Assembly: GCF_900142185.1 (NCBI RefSeq)
Contig: NZ_FQZZ01000004.1
Coordinates: 124,001 to 188,000, forward strand
Direction of reading: 5' to 3'
Length of the DNA stretch: 64,000 nucleotides
DNA from: Lutimaribacter pacificus
GTDB lineage: Bacteria > Pseudomonadota > Alphaproteobacteria > Rhodobacterales > Rhodobacteraceae
The position numbers and the translations under genes are program-made. This document shows positions 35,101 to 46,555 of the stretch, piece after piece. The number at the start of each line of letters is the position of its first letter. Within the stretch, counting starts at the first letter, position 1. Below the pieces are notes generated by a model. It saw only the letters and a program-made list of their open reading frames with translations, was not told where the DNA came from and ran no database searches.

Positions 35101-36294
35101 ATGAATATCCATGAATATCAGGCGAAGGCGCTTCTTCGCTCTTACGGCGCCCCGGTTTCGGACGGCCGCGCCGTCATGAAAGCCGAGGATGCCAAGACCG
35201 CAGCCGGTGAGCTTGACGGCCCCCTGTGGGTGGTCAAGGCGCAGATCCACGCCGGCGGCCGCGGCAAAGGCCACTTCAAAGAGGCCGAAGCCGGCGAAAA
35301 GGGCGGTGTGCGCCTGGCCAAATCGGTCGAGGAAGCGGCGGAAGAAGCCAAGAAGATGCTGGGCAAGACGCTGGTGACCCACCAGACCGGTCCCGCGGGC
35401 AAGCAGGTCAACCGCATCTATATCGAGGACGGCTCGGATATCGAGCGTGAACTGTACCTCGCCCTGCTGGTCGACCGCCAGACCAGCCGCATCTCTTTCG
35501 TCTGCTCGACCGAGGGCGGCATGGATATCGAAGAGGTCGCCGCCGAAACCCCCGAAAAGATCCTGTCGTTCAGCGTCGATCCCGCCACCGGCTATCAGCC
35601 GTTCCACGGCCGCCGCATCGCCTTTGCGCTGGGACTGGAAGGCGCGCAGGTCAAGCAATGCGTCAAGCTGATGGGCATCCTCTATACCGCCTTCGTCGAG
35701 AAGGACATGGAGATGCTGGAAATCAACCCGCTGATCGTCATGACCAATGGCGAGCTTAAGGTGCTGGACGCCAAGCTGGGGTTCGACGGCAACGCGCTCT
35801 ATCGCCAGCCCGACGTGTCCAACCTGCGCGACGAGACCGAGGAAGACCCCAAGGAACTGCAGGCCAGCAAGTATGACCTGAACTACATCGCGCTGGACGG
35901 TGAAATCGGCTGCATGGTGAACGGCGCGGGCCTTGCCATGGCGACGATGGACATCATCAAGCTTTACGGCGCAGAGCCGGCCAACTTCCTCGACGTGGGC
36001 GGCGGCGCCACCAAGGAAAAGGTGACCGAGGCGTTCAAGATCATCACCTCGGACCCGAACGTGAAGGGTATCCTGGTCAACATCTTCGGCGGCATCATGC
36101 GCTGCGACGTGATCGCCGAGGGCGTCGTGGCCGCCGTGAAAGAAGTGGGCCTGAAGGTGCCACTGGTCGTCCGGCTGGAAGGCACGAATGTCGACAAGGG
36201 CAAGGATATCATCAACAATTCCGGCCTCGACGTGATCGCCGCCGACGACCTGAAGGACGGCGCGCAGAAGATCGTGAAGGCGGTGAAAGGGTAA
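35101..36294 (+). CDS. sucC: Succinyl-CoA synthetase beta subunit (ADP-forming)
   Basis: The 397-aa ATP-grasp subunit opens [19 protein letters not shown] and has [20 protein letters not shown] (about residues 44-63), ENCTEGG-like [10 protein letters not shown] and the C-terminal CoA-ligase domain [15 protein letters not shown] (about 326-340). With SucD it makes succinate and ATP from succinyl-CoA. The start at 35101 matches the family N terminus rather than an upstream ATG. It is followed by two secreted-protein genes before sucD. Confidence 0.96.
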   Translation: MNIHEYQAKALLRSYGAPVSDGRAVMKAEDAKTAAGELDGPLWVVKAQIHAGGRGKGHFKEAEAGEKGGVRLAKSVEEAAEEAKKMLGKTLVTHQTGPAGKQVNRIYIEDGSDIERELYLALLVDRQTSRISFVCSTEGGMDIEEVAAETPEKILSFSVDPATGYQPFHGRRIAFALGLEGAQVKQCVKLMGILYTAFVEKDMEMLEINPLIVMTNGELKVLDAKLGFDGNALYRQPDVSNLRDETEEDPKELQASKYDLNYIALDGEIGCMVNGAGLAMATMDIIKLYGAEPANFLDVGGGATKEKVTEAFKIITSDPNVKGILVNIFGGIMRCDVIAEGVVAAVKEVGLKVPLVVRLEGTNVDKGKDIINNSGLDVIAADDLKDGAQKIVKAVKG

Positions 36295-36301
36295 GCGGCA
36301 A

Positions 36302-36910
36302 ATGGCTCCGGCGGCGTACATCCTGTGCCATGCCCCGGCGCTTGCCGGGTTCCGGCCGATGGCACGGCGCCGGTCCCGTCGCGGCACCGCCCGCGTGCCG
36401 GCGCTGCTGGCGGCCGCCTTCGCGGCGCTGCTCCCGCCCGCCCCGGTGATGGCGCAAAGTTTTGACGAGGCGGTGCGCAGCAACCTGACCCTCGCGGTCG
36501 AACTGTGCGTGCACGACATCCTCGGCACGCAGCCGGGCCTCACGGGGTTCCGCGCCGCGGGCTTCGCCTACCGGATGGACGGGCAGCCGGGCCAGGATGT
36601 CTATCACCGCTTCCACGCGCCTGCCGATACCGTCTCGGCCGAGATCTACGAGGGGCAGATGGCACCGCATTGCGCGGTCCGCACCGCCCATCTGGGGCTG
36701 GGCGAGGCCATCGCGCTGGTCAACACCCTTCTGCACGAGCGGTTTCCCGGCAAGTTCCGCTTTGCCGGCGACGCGCAGAACCCCTGCCGGGGCTTTGTCG
36801 AAACCGCCGGCCGCGCGTTGCCGGTCGAGGTGCTGTTCGGCAGCGCGAACGATTCCGCGGGCTGCGTCGAGGACGGCACCACCCGCATCACCATCGCGCA
36901 GTTCGTCTGA
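36302..36910 (+). CDS. Secreted four-Cys protein between sucC and sucD (paralogue A)
   Basis: The predicted 202-aa product has a basic N-region and a hydrophobic core ending PPAPVMAQ, so it should be exported. The mature part has four Cys (VELCVHD, APHCAVR, NPCRGF, AGCVEDG), all matched in the next gene product, and ends [19 protein letters not shown] precedes the ATG at 36302; an ATG at 36359 would give a shorter, more usual signal peptide but has no Shine-Dalgarno. I recognise no named domain. It starts 7 bp after sucC. Confidence 0.68.
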   Translation: MAPAAYILCHAPALAGFRPMARRRSRRGTARVPALLAAAFAALLPPAPVMAQSFDEAVRSNLTLAVELCVHDILGTQPGLTGFRAAGFAYRMDGQPGQDVYHRFHAPADTVSAEIYEGQMAPHCAVRTAHLGLGEAIALVNTLLHERFPGKFRFAGDAQNPCRGFVETAGRALPVEVLFGSANDSAGCVEDGTTRITIAQFV

Positions 36911-36927
36911 CCGGAGGAGAACCAGTT

Positions 36928-37455
36928 ATGCACCGTTTCCCCGCCTGTATCGCCGCCGCCGCGCTGGCCCTTGCCGCCGCCCTGCCGCAAGCGACATCCG
37001 CGCAATCCCCGCAAGAGGCCGCGGCGCAGAACATGCAGCTTGCCGCCGAGATCTGCCTGCGCAACTACCGCGACCCCGGCGCGACCGAACCGCAATTCCG
37101 CGAGGCGGGATTTCAGGTCGGCCCCGGCATGGATGCGGGCAGTTTCGAATTTTCCGCCCCCGGTGGCGTGATGGGCATCGCCGCACCCGCACAGGGGCGC
37201 AGCTATTGCACGGTCATGTCCGAACAGGTGCCCCTTGCCACGGCCGAGGCGATCGGCCGCGCACTGGGCGAGCGGCTTTTCCCCGGCAACGTCACCGCGG
37301 GATCGCCGGAACAGCAGGCGGGCAGCCCCGTGCCGCCCTGCGGCGGGCTGTCGATCTTTGCACCGCAGCGCCTGATCCGCATCACCTATGCCCAGGCCGG
37401 AAATTCCGGCGAATGTATCAACGATGGCACCAGCGCCATCATCATCAATATGTAA
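36928..37455 (+). CDS. Secreted four-Cys protein between sucC and sucD (paralogue B)
   Basis: The 175-aa product has a signal peptide ([20 protein letters not shown]...ATSAQ) and the same mature layout as the preceding protein: [20 protein letters not shown], an AGF motif, a YCTV, an ERLFPGN segment, PPCGG and a final GECINDGT. The four Cys align with paralogue A, pointing to a duplicated periplasmic family with two disulfides (inference). GGAGGAGA precedes the ATG. It lies 14 bp before sucD. Confidence 0.72.
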   Translation: MHRFPACIAAAALALAAALPQATSAQSPQEAAAQNMQLAAEICLRNYRDPGATEPQFREAGFQVGPGMDAGSFEFSAPGGVMGIAAPAQGRSYCTVMSEQVPLATAEAIGRALGERLFPGNVTAGSPEQQAGSPVPPCGGLSIFAPQRLIRITYAQAGNSGECINDGTSAIIINM

Positions 37456-37469
37456 GACAAGGGACAGAA

Positions 37470-38357
<888 letters not shown>

Positions 38358-38494
38358 CCCCCGCGTCGAAGAAAATGGCGCAGGCCGGGTATCGCACCCG
38401 GCCCGCCCCGAACGGGAAAAAAGCATCACGACGGATACCCGCCCCCCGGATATCTCTCCTGCTGCTTCAGGATCGGTCAGAAAGGACGCGCAAC

Positions 38495-41461
38495 ATGACG
38501 GATCAAAGCCCTAACGACGTTTTCCACGCCTCCTCTTTCATGCAGGGGCACAACGCGGAATATCTCGAACAGATATATGCCCGTTACGCCAATGATCCGG
38601 CCTCGGTCGACGAAAGCTGGGCCGAATTCTTCCGCCAGCTGGGCGACGCCGAACTGGACGTCAAGAAAGAGGCCCAGGGCCCAAGCTGGGCGCGCACCGA
38701 CTGGCCACCCAGCCCGGTCGACGACCTGACCGCCGCACTGACCGGCGAATGGCCCGCGGCGGCCGCCGAGATGAAGGGCGCGGGCGACAAGATCAGGGCA
38801 AAGGCGCAGGAAAAGGGCGTCGAGGTCACCGATGACGCGATCAAGCGCGCGGTGCTCGATTCCGTGCGCGCGCTGATGCTGATCCGCGCCTACCGTATCC
38901 GCGGCCACCTCGCCGCCGATCTCGACCCGCTGAACATGCGCGACGAGACCAACCACCCCGAGCTCGATCCGAAATCCTACGGCTTTTCCGAGGCCGACAT
39001 GGACCGGCCGATTTTCCTCGACAACGTGCTGGGGCTGCAGGTCGCGCCGATGCGGCAGATCGTCGACATCGTCAAGCGCACCTATTGCGGCACCTTCGCG
39101 CTGCAATACATGCACATCTCGGACCCGGAACAGGCCGGCTGGCTGAAGGAACGGATCGAGGGCTTCGGCAAGGAAATCCAGTTCACCCGCGAGGGCCGCA
39201 AGGCCATCCTGAACAAGCTGGTCGAGGCCGAGGGCTTCGAGAAATTCCTGCATGTCAAATACATGGGCACCAAGCGGTTCGGCCTTGATGGCGGCGAGGC
39301 GCTGATCCCCGCGATGGAACAGATCATCAAGCGCGGCGGCAGCCTGGGCGTCAAGGAAATCGTCATCGGGATGCCCCACCGTGGCCGCCTGTCGGTTCTG
39401 GCCAACGTGATGGGCAAACCCTATCGCGCGATCTTCAACGAATTCCAGGGCGGCAGCTTCAAGCCCGAGGACGTGGATGGCTCGGGCGACGTGAAATACC
39501 ACCTCGGCGCCTCGTCCGACCGTGAATTCGACGGCAACGAGGTGCACCTGTCGCTCACCGCGAACCCCAGCCACCTCGAGGCGGTGAACCCCGTCGTGCT
39601 GGGCAAGGCCCGCGCCAAGCAGGACCAGATGAACGATCCGAAGCGCACCGGCGTCCTGCCCGTGCTGCTGCATGGCGACGCGGCCTTTGCCGGCCAGGGC
39701 GTCGTGGCGGAATGTTTCGGCCTGTCGGGCCTGCGCGGCCACCGCACCGGCGGCACGATCCATATCGTGGTGAACAACCAGATCGGCTTTACCACCGCGC
39801 CGCATTTCAGCCGCTCGTCGCCCTACCCGACCGATATCGCGCTGATGGTCGAGGCACCGATCTTCCACGTCAACGGCGACGACCCCGAGGCGGTGGTCCA
39901 CGCCGCCAAGGTGGCGACCGAGTTCCGGCAGAAATTCCACAAGGACGTGGTCATCGACATGTTCTGCTATCGCCGCTTCGGCCATAACGAAGGCGACGAG
40001 CCGATGTTCACTAATCCCTTGATGTATAAAAAGATCAAGGGCCACAAGACGACCCTTGCGCTTTATACCGACCGGCTGGTGCAGGACGGACTGATCCCCG
40101 AGGGCGAGATCGAGGACATGAAGGCCGCCTTCCAGGCGCACCTGAACGAAGAGTTCGAATCCGGCAAGGATTTCAAACCCAACAAGGCCGACTGGCTGGA
40201 TGGCCGCTGGAGCCACCTGGACCGCCAGAAACAGGGCAAGTACCAGCGCGGCAAGACCGCGATCAAGCCCGAGACGCTGCAACAGATCGGCCGTGCGCTG
40301 ACCACCCCGCCCGAGGGCTTTGCCGTGCACAAGACGGTGCAGCGCCTGCTGGATTCGCGCGCGCAGATGTTCGAAACCGGCGAGGGTTTCGACTGGGCCA
40401 CCGGCGAGGCGCTGGCCTTCGGCAGCCTGCTGACCGAGGGGTACCCGGTGCGCCTGTCCGGCCAGGACAGCACGCGCGGGACCTTCAGCCAGCGCCATTC
40501 CGGCCTGATCAACCAGGACACCGAGGAACGCTATTACCCGCTGAACCACATTCGCGACGGCCAGGCCCATTACGAGGTCATCGACTCGATGCTGTCGGAA
40601 TACGCGGTTCTGGGCTTCGAATACGGCTATTCGCTGGCCGAACCCAACGCCCTGACCCTGTGGGAGGCGCAGTTCGGCGATTTTGCCAACGGCGCGCAGA
40701 TCATGTTCGACCAGTTCGTAAGCTCGGGCGAATCCAAGTGGCTGCGCATGTCGGGCCTCGTCTGCCTGCTGCCCCACGGCTACGAGGGGCAGGGCCCCGA
40801 ACACAGCTCGGCCCGGCTGGAACGGTTCCTGCAGATGTGCGGACAGGATAACTGGATCGTGGCGAACTGCTCCACGCCCGCCAACTATTTCCACATCCTG
40901 CGCCGCCAGCTGCACCGCAGCTTCCGCAAACCGCTGATCCTGATGACGCCGAAATCGCTGCTGCGTCACAAGATGGCGGTGTCGAAGGCCGATGAATTCA
41001 CCACCGGCTCGTCCTTCCACCGGGTGCTGTGGGACGACGCGCAATACGGCAACTCGGAAACCAGGCTGCTGGCCGACGACAAGATCCGGCGCGTGGTCAT
41101 GTGTTCCGGCAAGGTCTATTACGACCTGCTGGAAGAACGCGACGCACGCGGCCTCGACGATGTCTATATCCTGCGGATCGAACAGTTCTATCCCTTCCCC
41201 GCGCAGGCGCTGGTGAAAGAGCTGGAACGCTTCAAGCAGGCCGAGATGGTCTGGTGCCAGGAAGAGCCCAAGAACCAGGGCGCCTGGAGCTTCATCGAAC
41301 CGAATATCGAATGGGTGCTGGGCCGCATCAAGGCCAGGCACGGGCGGCCGCTCTATGCCGGCCGCCCCGCCAGCGCCTCGCCCGCGACGGGCCTGGCCCG
41401 CGCGCACAAGGAACAACAACAGGCGCTCGTGGACGAGGCGCTGACCATCAAAGGGAAATGA
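38495..41461 (+). CDS. sucA: 2-Oxoglutarate dehydrogenase E1 component
   Basis: The 988-aa ThDP enzyme decarboxylates 2-oxoglutarate and reductively succinylates the lipoyl domain of SucB. It has the E1o N-terminal helix ([19 protein letters not shown]), the thiamine region [18 protein letters not shown] (about residues 293-310), [20 protein letters not shown] and the C-terminal transketolase-like half. AAGGA precedes the ATG at 38495, 120 bp inside a longer open frame. Its TGA overlaps an ATG of sucB. Confidence 0.96.
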   Translation: MTDQSPNDVFHASSFMQGHNAEYLEQIYARYANDPASVDESWAEFFRQLGDAELDVKKEAQGPSWARTDWPPSPVDDLTAALTGEWPAAAAEMKGAGDKIRAKAQEKGVEVTDDAIKRAVLDSVRALMLIRAYRIRGHLAADLDPLNMRDETNHPELDPKSYGFSEADMDRPIFLDNVLGLQVAPMRQIVDIVKRTYCGTFALQYMHISDPEQAGWLKERIEGFGKEIQFTREGRKAILNKLVEAEGFEKFLHVKYMGTKRFGLDGGEALIPAMEQIIKRGGSLGVKEIVIGMPHRGRLSVLANVMGKPYRAIFNEFQGGSFKPEDVDGSGDVKYHLGASSDREFDGNEVHLSLTANPSHLEAVNPVVLGKARAKQDQMNDPKRTGVLPVLLHGDAAFAGQGVVAECFGLSGLRGHRTGGTIHIVVNNQIGFTTAPHFSRSSPYPTDIALMVEAPIFHVNGDDPEAVVHAAKVATEFRQKFHKDVVIDMFCYRRFGHNEGDEPMFTNPLMYKKIKGHKTTLALYTDRLVQDGLIPEGEIEDMKAAFQAHLNEEFESGKDFKPNKADWLDGRWSHLDRQKQGKYQRGKTAIKPETLQQIGRALTTPPEGFAVHKTVQRLLDSRAQMFETGEGFDWATGEALAFGSLLTEGYPVRLSGQDSTRGTFSQRHSGLINQDTEERYYPLNHIRDGQAHYEVIDSMLSEYAVLGFEYGYSLAEPNALTLWEAQFGDFANGAQIMFDQFVSSGESKWLRMSGLVCLLPHGYEGQGPEHSSARLERFLQMCGQDNWIVANCSTPANYFHILRRQLHRSFRKPLILMTPKSLLRHKMAVSKADEFTTGSSFHRVLWDDAQYGNSETRLLADDKIRRVVMCSGKVYYDLLEERDARGLDDVYILRIEQFYPFPAQALVKELERFKQAEMVWCQEEPKNQGAWSFIEPNIEWVLGRIKARHGRPLYAGRPASASPATGLARAHKEQQQALVDEALTIKGK

Positions 41462-41466
41462 TCAGA

Positions 41467-43002
41467 ATGACGACAGAAGTCCGCGTTCCCACCCTGGGCG
41501 AATCCGTGACCGAAGCGACGGTCGCCACATGGTTCAAGAAACCCGGCGACAGCGTCGCCGCCGATGAAATGCTGTGCGAGCTGGAAACCGACAAGGTCAC
41601 CGTCGAGGTGCCCAGCCCCGCCGCCGGAGTGCTGGCCGATATCGTCGCGCAAGAGGGCGAAACCGTCGGCGTCGACGCCCTGCTGGCCAATATCGCCGAA
41701 GCGGGCGATGCCGGCGCCACGACCGTCGAAGAGCGTCCTTCGCAGAAAAAGCAGGACACCGCCGCCGGAGAGAAAGCTGCCGCAAGCGGTGGCAAGGAGG
41801 TCAAGGTCATGGTCCCCTCGCTGGGCGAATCCGTGACCGAGGCGACCGTCAGCACCTGGTTCAAGAAGGAAGGCGACAGCGTCGCGCAGGATGAAATGCT
41901 GTGCGAGCTGGAAACCGACAAGGTCTCGGTCGAGGTGCCCGCGCCCGCCTCGGGCACGCTGACGAAAATCGTCGCGGGCGAAGGCACCACCGTGGATGCC
42001 AGCGCCCAGCTTGCGGTGATCGCCTCCGGCGACGCGCCCGCAGCCGCCGCGCCGGCCGATCAGGGCACGGCCCCGCAGGCCGCCACCGCAGCCACCGGCG
42101 CCCGCGATGTCGAAGACGCCCCCAGCGCGAAAAAGGCGATGGCCGAGGCCGGGATCGACCGCGACGCGGTGCAGGGTTCGGGCCGCGACGGCCGCGTGAT
42201 GAAAGAGGACGTGGCAAAGGCCCTGTCGGCCGCCACCGCCCCGGCGCCGCAGGCCGCGGCCCCCGCGCAGGCCCCCCGCGCCCCCGTCGCAGCCGAGGAC
42301 GCCGCGCGCGAGGAACGGGTCAAGATGACCCGCCTGCGCCAGACCATCGCCCGCCGCCTCAAGGACGCACAGAACGCCGCCGCGATCCTGACCACCTATA
42401 ACGAGGTCGACATGACCGAGGTCATGGCCCTGCGCAACGAATACAAAGAGCTTTTCGAGAAAAAGCACGGTGCGCGCCTGGGTTTCATGTCCTTCTTCAC
42501 CAAGGCATGCTGCCATGCCCTGAAAGAGGTGCCCGAGGTCAACGCCGAGATCGACGGCACCGACATCGTGTACAAGAACTTCGTGCATATGGGCATCGCC
42601 GCCGGGACGCCGCAGGGCCTGGTGGTGCCGGTGATCCGCGACGCCGACCAGAAAAGCTTTGCCGACCTGGAAAAGGAAATCGCCGAAAAGGGCCGCCGCG
42701 CCCGCGACGGCAAGCTCAGCATGGCGGAAATGCAGGGCGGCACCTTCACCATCTCGAACGGTGGCGTCTACGGCTCGCTGATGTCCTCGCCGATCCTGAA
42801 CCCGCCGCAATCGGGCATCCTCGGGATGCACAAGATCCAGGACCGCCCGATGGTCATCAACGGCGAGATCAGGATTCGCCCGATGATGTATCTCGCGCTC
42901 AGCTACGATCACCGCATCGTCGACGGCAAGGGCGCGGTCACCTTCCTCGTCCGCGTCAAGGAGGCGCTCGAAGACCCGCGCCGCCTGTTGATGGATCTCT
43001 AG
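41467..43002 (+). CDS. sucB: Dihydrolipoyllysine succinyltransferase (E2o) with two lipoyl domains
   Basis: The 511-aa E2 of the 2-oxoglutarate dehydrogenase complex has two lipoyl domains in series (residues about 3-78 and 112-186). Each has the lipoylation site CELETDK, with the modified Lys in ETDKV. An E3/E1-binding segment ([20 protein letters not shown], about residues 220-239) and the catalytic core ending [16 protein letters not shown] (HxxxDG) follow. Most proteobacterial SucB have one lipoyl domain. A start at 41458 overlapping sucA is possible, but 41467 has the better Shine-Dalgarno spacing. Confidence 0.94.
   Translation: MTTEVRVPTLGESVTEATVATWFKKPGDSVAADEMLCELETDKVTVEVPSPAAGVLADIVAQEGETVGVDALLANIAEAGDAGATTVEERPSQKKQDTAAGEKAAASGGKEVKVMVPSLGESVTEATVSTWFKKEGDSVAQDEMLCELETDKVSVEVPAPASGTLTKIVAGEGTTVDASAQLAVIASGDAPAAAAPADQGTAPQAATAATGARDVEDAPSAKKAMAEAGIDRDAVQGSGRDGRVMKEDVAKALSAATAPAPQAAAPAQAPRAPVAAEDAAREERVKMTRLRQTIARRLKDAQNAAAILTTYNEVDMTEVMALRNEYKELFEKKHGARLGFMSFFTKACCHALKEVPEVNAEIDGTDIVYKNFVHMGIAAGTPQGLVVPVIRDADQKSFADLEKEIAEKGRRARDGKLSMAEMQGGTFTISNGGVYGSLMSSPILNPPQSGILGMHKIQDRPMVINGEIRIRPMMYLALSYDHRIVDGKGAVTFLVRVKEALEDPRRLLMDL
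41494..41940 (+). repeat. Intragenic duplication encoding the two lipoyl domains of sucB
   Basis: Bases 41494-41613 and 41821-41940 are 120-bp direct repeats, 327 bp apart, with about 80-85% identity by eye. They share uninterrupted stretches such as GATGAAATGCTGTGCGAGCT. They encode the core of each lipoyl domain. The high identity, including third positions, suggests recent duplication or ongoing gene conversion. Confidence 0.8.
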
Positions 43003-43009
43003 GACATAT

Positions 43010-43033
43010 GGGGCGGGCCCTATCGCCCGCCCC
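43010..43033 (+). terminator. GC-rich hairpin after sucB
   Basis: A 9-bp stem GGGGCGGGC / GCCCGCCCC with loop CCTATC lies just downstream of the sucB stop, without a T tract. It may attenuate read-through into the glycosyltransferase gene while allowing some transcription of lpd. Confidence 0.45.
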
Positions 43034-43054
43034 TGCTCGACCTTGGCAGCCCCC

Positions 43055-44026
43055 ATGACCCATCCCCGCACCGCCCTCGCCGCCTGTATGCGCAACGAAG
43101 GCATCTTCGTGCTGGAATGGCTCGCCTGGCATTCCCTGCTGGGGTTCGACCGCATCTTCGTCGTGACGAATGACTGCACCGACGGGTCCGACGCGCTGCT
43201 CGGCCACCTCGCCGCGCGTGGCCTTCTCACCCATATCCGGCAGGACGTGCCCGCAAACTGCGCCCCGCAGGATGCCGGGATGGATCACGTGCTGACCGCC
43301 TGCCGCGCGGCCGGGATCACCCATGTCCTGCATATCGACAGCGACGAATTCCTGCTGCTCGACGGCACGCTTGCCGATCTGCACGCCCGCACCGGCGAAG
43401 CCGACGTGGTGCCGATCCCGTGGCGCATGTTCGGCGACAGCGGCGTGACCGGCTGGTCCCCCGGCGATCTCGTGACCGAACGCAACACCTACGCCGAGCC
43501 CGCGCCGGAGCCCGGCGTGACCAAGTTCAAATGCCTGTTCCGCGTGGCCAGCTTCGCCCGCGCCACCGATCACAACCCGCAGGCCCCGCTGGTGGACGAC
43601 CCGCAGGTACGCACGCCCGATGGCGTGCCGCTGTCCAATGCCACGCTGGCACAGGCCAAATCCAGCCGCTTCCGCCCGCATGACCTGGCCTGCGCCACCA
43701 CCACCGCGCGGCTGAACCACTATGCCATCCGCTCCGAGGACGTGTTCCTGATGAAGAACGACCGCGGCGACGGGCAGGGCAAGACGGGCGAGACGAAATA
43801 CCATCTCGGCTCGAACTGGCACCGCACCGCCAACCGCAACGACGTGCGCGACGACAGCATGGCACCGCACCTGCCCGCGATCCGCGCGCGCCTGTCCGAC
43901 TGGCGCGCCGACGCCGAAACCGCCCGGCTGGAACGCGCCTGCAAGGACTGGTTCACCGCCCGCCGCGCGCAGCTGCTGACACCGCAAACCCGCGCGCTCT
44001 GGACGCGCCGAAAGGGGGCCGCATGA
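43055..44026 (+). CDS. Glycosyltransferase family 2-like protein
   Basis: The 323-aa protein has the GT2_4-type N terminus ALAACMRNEGIFVLEWLAWH (about residues 6-25), VVTNDCTDGSDALL, and the metal/nucleotide-sugar DxD in HIDSDEFLLL (about 104-113). It is a probable cytoplasmic transferase for a cell-surface glycan. It lies between sucB and lpd but is unrelated to the TCA cycle. The ATG at 43055 is used; an in-frame TTG 12 bp earlier is possible. Its stop overlaps the MAPEG gene (ATGA). Confidence 0.8.
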   Translation: MTHPRTALAACMRNEGIFVLEWLAWHSLLGFDRIFVVTNDCTDGSDALLGHLAARGLLTHIRQDVPANCAPQDAGMDHVLTACRAAGITHVLHIDSDEFLLLDGTLADLHARTGEADVVPIPWRMFGDSGVTGWSPGDLVTERNTYAEPAPEPGVTKFKCLFRVASFARATDHNPQAPLVDDPQVRTPDGVPLSNATLAQAKSSRFRPHDLACATTTARLNHYAIRSEDVFLMKNDRGDGQGKTGETKYHLGSNWHRTANRNDVRDDSMAPHLPAIRARLSDWRADAETARLERACKDWFTARRAQLLTPQTRALWTRRKGAA

Positions 44027-44412
44027 CCGCCGAACTGACCGCTCTCACCCTTGCCGCGCTGTTGCAGATGCTGCAATTCGTGGCCTATTCCATCACCGCC
44101 AACCGCCAGGTCGGCCCGCGCTACGCCATGTCCCCGCGCGACGAGCCGCGCCAGCTGACCGGCACCGCCGGGCGGCTGCAACGCGCGCTGACCAACCATT
44201 TCGAGGGGCTCATCCTCTTCACCGTCGCGGTGGTGGTCGTCACCCTCTCCGACCGCTCGAACGCGATCACCCAGATGGCCGCCTGGGTCTACCTGGGCGC
44301 GCGCGTCCTTTACGTCCCCGCCTATGTGCTGGGGCTCAGCCCGTGGCGGTCGCTGATCTGGTTCGTGGGCTTCCTCGCCACGTTCGCCATGCTGGTAATG
44401 CCGCTCATGTAA
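44023..44412 (+). CDS. MAPEG family membrane protein
   Basis: The 129-aa protein has four predicted transmembrane helices and MAPEG-type stretches LQRALTNHFEGLILFTVAV (about residues 49-67) and YLGARVLYVPAYVLGLSPWR (about 88-107). Bacterial MAPEG members include glutathione-dependent membrane enzymes, but the substrate is unknown. The ATGA overlap with the glycosyltransferase couples the two. Confidence 0.82.
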   Translation: MTAELTALTLAALLQMLQFVAYSITANRQVGPRYAMSPRDEPRQLTGTAGRLQRALTNHFEGLILFTVAVVVVTLSDRSNAITQMAAWVYLGARVLYVPAYVLGLSPWRSLIWFVGFLATFAMLVMPLM

Positions 44413-44413
44413 C

Positions 44414-44472
44414 TTCATCTTGCCTCAAATACTCCGGGGGGCCGGCCACAGGCCGGCGGGGGCAGCGCCCCC
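44414..44472 (+). repeat. Dispersed intergenic element, copy B
   Basis: Directly after the MAPEG stop: TTCATCTTGCCTCAAATACTC (44414-44434) followed by two hairpins, GCCGGCC-ACA-GGCCGGC (44441-44457) and GGGGGC-AGC-GCCCCC (44458-44472, 1-nt variation at the join). The motif and second hairpin match copy C at 57488. Confidence 0.65.
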
Positions 44473-44500
44473 TCCCCGCCCAACCGAAAGGATCTGACAC

Positions 44501-45889
44501 ATGGCATCTTATGACGTGATCGTAATCGGCGCAGGCCCGGGCGGCTATGTCGCGGCCATCCGCTGCGCGCAGCTGGGCCTGAAAACCGCCTGCGTCGAAG
44601 GGCGCGAGACGCTGGGCGGCACCTGCCTTAACGTGGGCTGCATCCCGTCCAAGGCGCTTTTGCACGCCTCCCACCAGTTGCACGAGGCCGAGCATAACTT
44701 TGCCGCCATGGGCCTCAGGGGCAAGGCGCCCAGCGTCGACTGGAAACAGATGCTCGCCTACAAGGACGACGTGATCGGCCAGAACACCAAGGGGATCGAG
44801 TTCCTGTTCAAGAAGAACAAGATCGACTGGATCAAGGGCTGGGCCGCAATCCCCGAGGCCGGAAAGGTCAAGGTCGGCGACGAGGTGCACGAGGCGAAAA
44901 GCATCATCGTCGCCTCCGGCTCGGAACCCAGCAGCATCCCCAATGTCGAGATCGACGAAAAGACCGTGGTATCCTCGACCGGCGCGCTGGAGCTGCCCAA
45001 GGTGCCGAAAAAGCTGGTGGTGATCGGCGCCGGCGTCATCGGGCTGGAGCTTGGCTCGGTCTATGCCCGGCTCGGGTCGCAGGTCGAGGTGATCGAATTC
45101 CTCGACAAGGTCACGCCCACGATGGATGGTGAGGTTTCCAAGGCCTTCCAGCGCCTGCTCAAGAAACAGGGGCTGAACTTCACCCTGGGCGCCGCCGTGC
45201 AGGGCGTCGAGGCGATGAAGACCAAGGCCAAGGTCACCTACAAACTGCGCAAGGACGACAGCGAACACACCGTCGATGCCGACGTGGTGCTGGTGGCGAC
45301 GGGCCGCAAGGCGTTCACCGACGGGTTGGGCCTGCAGGCGCTCGGGGTGGAAATGACCGATCGCGGTGTCATCCGCACCGACAAGCAATGGGCGACGAAT
45401 ATCCCCGGCATCTATGCCATCGGCGACGCCATCGAAGGCCCGATGCTGGCCCACAAGGCCGAGGATGAGGGCATGGCCGTGGCCGAGGTGATCGCCGGCA
45501 AGGCGGGACACGTGAATTACGGCGTGATCCCCAGCGTCATCTACACCCACCCCGAGGTCGCCAGCGTCGGCCAGACCGAAGAGGAACTCAAGGACCAGGG
45601 CCGCGCCTACAAGGTCGGCAAGTTTTCCTTCATGGGCAACGGCCGGGCCAAGGCGGTGTTTGCCGGCGACGGCTTCGTCAAGATCCTGGCCGACAAGGAC
45701 ACCGACCGCATCCTCGGTGCGCATATCATCGGCCCGTCGGCGGGCGAGCTGATCCATGAGGTCTGCGTGGCCATGGAATTCGGCGCCAGCGCCGAGGATC
45801 TGGCACTGACCTGCCACGCGCATCCCACCTTCTCCGAGGCGGTGCGCGAGGCGGCGCTGGCCTGCGGCGACGGCGCGATCCACGCCTGA
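44501..45889 (+). CDS. lpd: Dihydrolipoyl dehydrogenase (E3)
   Basis: The 462-aa flavoprotein has the FAD motif [19 protein letters not shown] (about residues 5-23), the redox disulfide [13 protein letters not shown] (about 40-52), NAD-binding [20 protein letters not shown], and the C-terminal catalytic HAHPTFSEA. It reoxidises the dihydrolipoyl domains of the 2-oxoglutarate dehydrogenase complex. The start follows AAAGGA. It completes the suc-lpd block, separated from sucB by two unrelated genes. Confidence 0.95.
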   Translation: MASYDVIVIGAGPGGYVAAIRCAQLGLKTACVEGRETLGGTCLNVGCIPSKALLHASHQLHEAEHNFAAMGLRGKAPSVDWKQMLAYKDDVIGQNTKGIEFLFKKNKIDWIKGWAAIPEAGKVKVGDEVHEAKSIIVASGSEPSSIPNVEIDEKTVVSSTGALELPKVPKKLVVIGAGVIGLELGSVYARLGSQVEVIEFLDKVTPTMDGEVSKAFQRLLKKQGLNFTLGAAVQGVEAMKTKAKVTYKLRKDDSEHTVDADVVLVATGRKAFTDGLGLQALGVEMTDRGVIRTDKQWATNIPGIYAIGDAIEGPMLAHKAEDEGMAVAEVIAGKAGHVNYGVIPSVIYTHPEVASVGQTEEELKDQGRAYKVGKFSFMGNGRAKAVFAGDGFVKILADKDTDRILGAHIIGPSAGELIHEVCVAMEFGASAEDLALTCHAHPTFSEAVREAALACGDGAIHA

Positions 45890-45949
45890 TACGGGCGGGG
45901 CGCGTTCACCGGGCGCGGCGGCATCCGCCGTTAAAGGCCCGGTGCCTGC

Positions 45950-46552
45950 CTACCACATCGTTCCTGCGGCGCGGGCGGCCCAGCCCGCGTCATAGGCTGC
46001 GCCGCCCTCGTCCCCGTCCGACGCTTCGCGCAGAATGTCGCCGACGCTGGGCAACCCCTCGGAATCGTCGCGCGCCCACAGCCCGGCGCGGATCGTCGCG
46101 CGGGCGCATTGGGTATAGATTTCACCGATACGGATCACGATCACCGTGGCGGGATATTTGCCCTGCCGTTCGAAACGCCGGCGCAACGCGTCCTCGGCGG
46201 TCAGCCGCGCCTGCCCGTTCAGCCGCACCACCGTGTCCGACCCCGGCACCATGAACATCACCGAAATACGCCCGTCCAGAACGATGTTCCTCAGCGTGTC
46301 CAGTCGGTTGTTGCCACGCCAGTCCGGAAGGGCAAGCGTGTGCTCGTCCAGTTCCAGCACCACCGGCCCGTCATCGCCGCGCGGGCTGCCATCGGTGCCC
46401 TGCGGCCCGACCGTGGACAGCACGCAATAGCGCGAGGTCATGATCCAGCGCCGGTACAGCGGCGTCATCCGGTGCACCACCTTGCGCAGCGATGCCGCGC
46501 CGGGGGTGCCATACAGCGCCTCCAGCGTTTCAATGTCGTCGATTGTCTGCAT
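45950..46552 (-). CDS. Pyridoxamine 5'-phosphate oxidase family (PPOX) flavin-binding protein
   Basis: The 200-aa protein has a split-barrel PPOX domain with RYCVLSTVGPQGTDGSPRGD (about residues 41-60) and LPDWRGNNRLDTLRNIV (about 75-91), the FMN-loop pattern of the MSMEG_1061-type subfamily. It probably binds FMN or F420-like flavin; the substrate is unknown. It is on the minus strand behind lpd and ends 61 bp from it. It lies just after plsC in the same direction (gap 3 bp). Confidence 0.82.
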   Translation of the reverse strand: MQTIDDIETLEALYGTPGAASLRKVVHRMTPLYRRWIMTSRYCVLSTVGPQGTDGSPRGDDGPVVLELDEHTLALPDWRGNNRLDTLRNIVLDGRISVMFMVPGSDTVVRLNGQARLTAEDALRRRFERQGKYPATVIVIRIGEIYTQCARATIRAGLWARDDSEGLPSVGDILREASDGDEGGAAYDAGWAARAAGTMW

Positions 46553-46555
46553 CGG

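Noticed and set aside
38477-41419. A 980-codon antisense frame opposite sucA
   Set aside because: Mirror frame of a strongly conserved gene; low-complexity composition and no start context.
41494-41940. Possible assembly duplication or frameshift in sucB
   Set aside because: The frame is continuous, both copies encode complete lipoyl cores with intact modification sites, and two-lipoyl SucB proteins are known.
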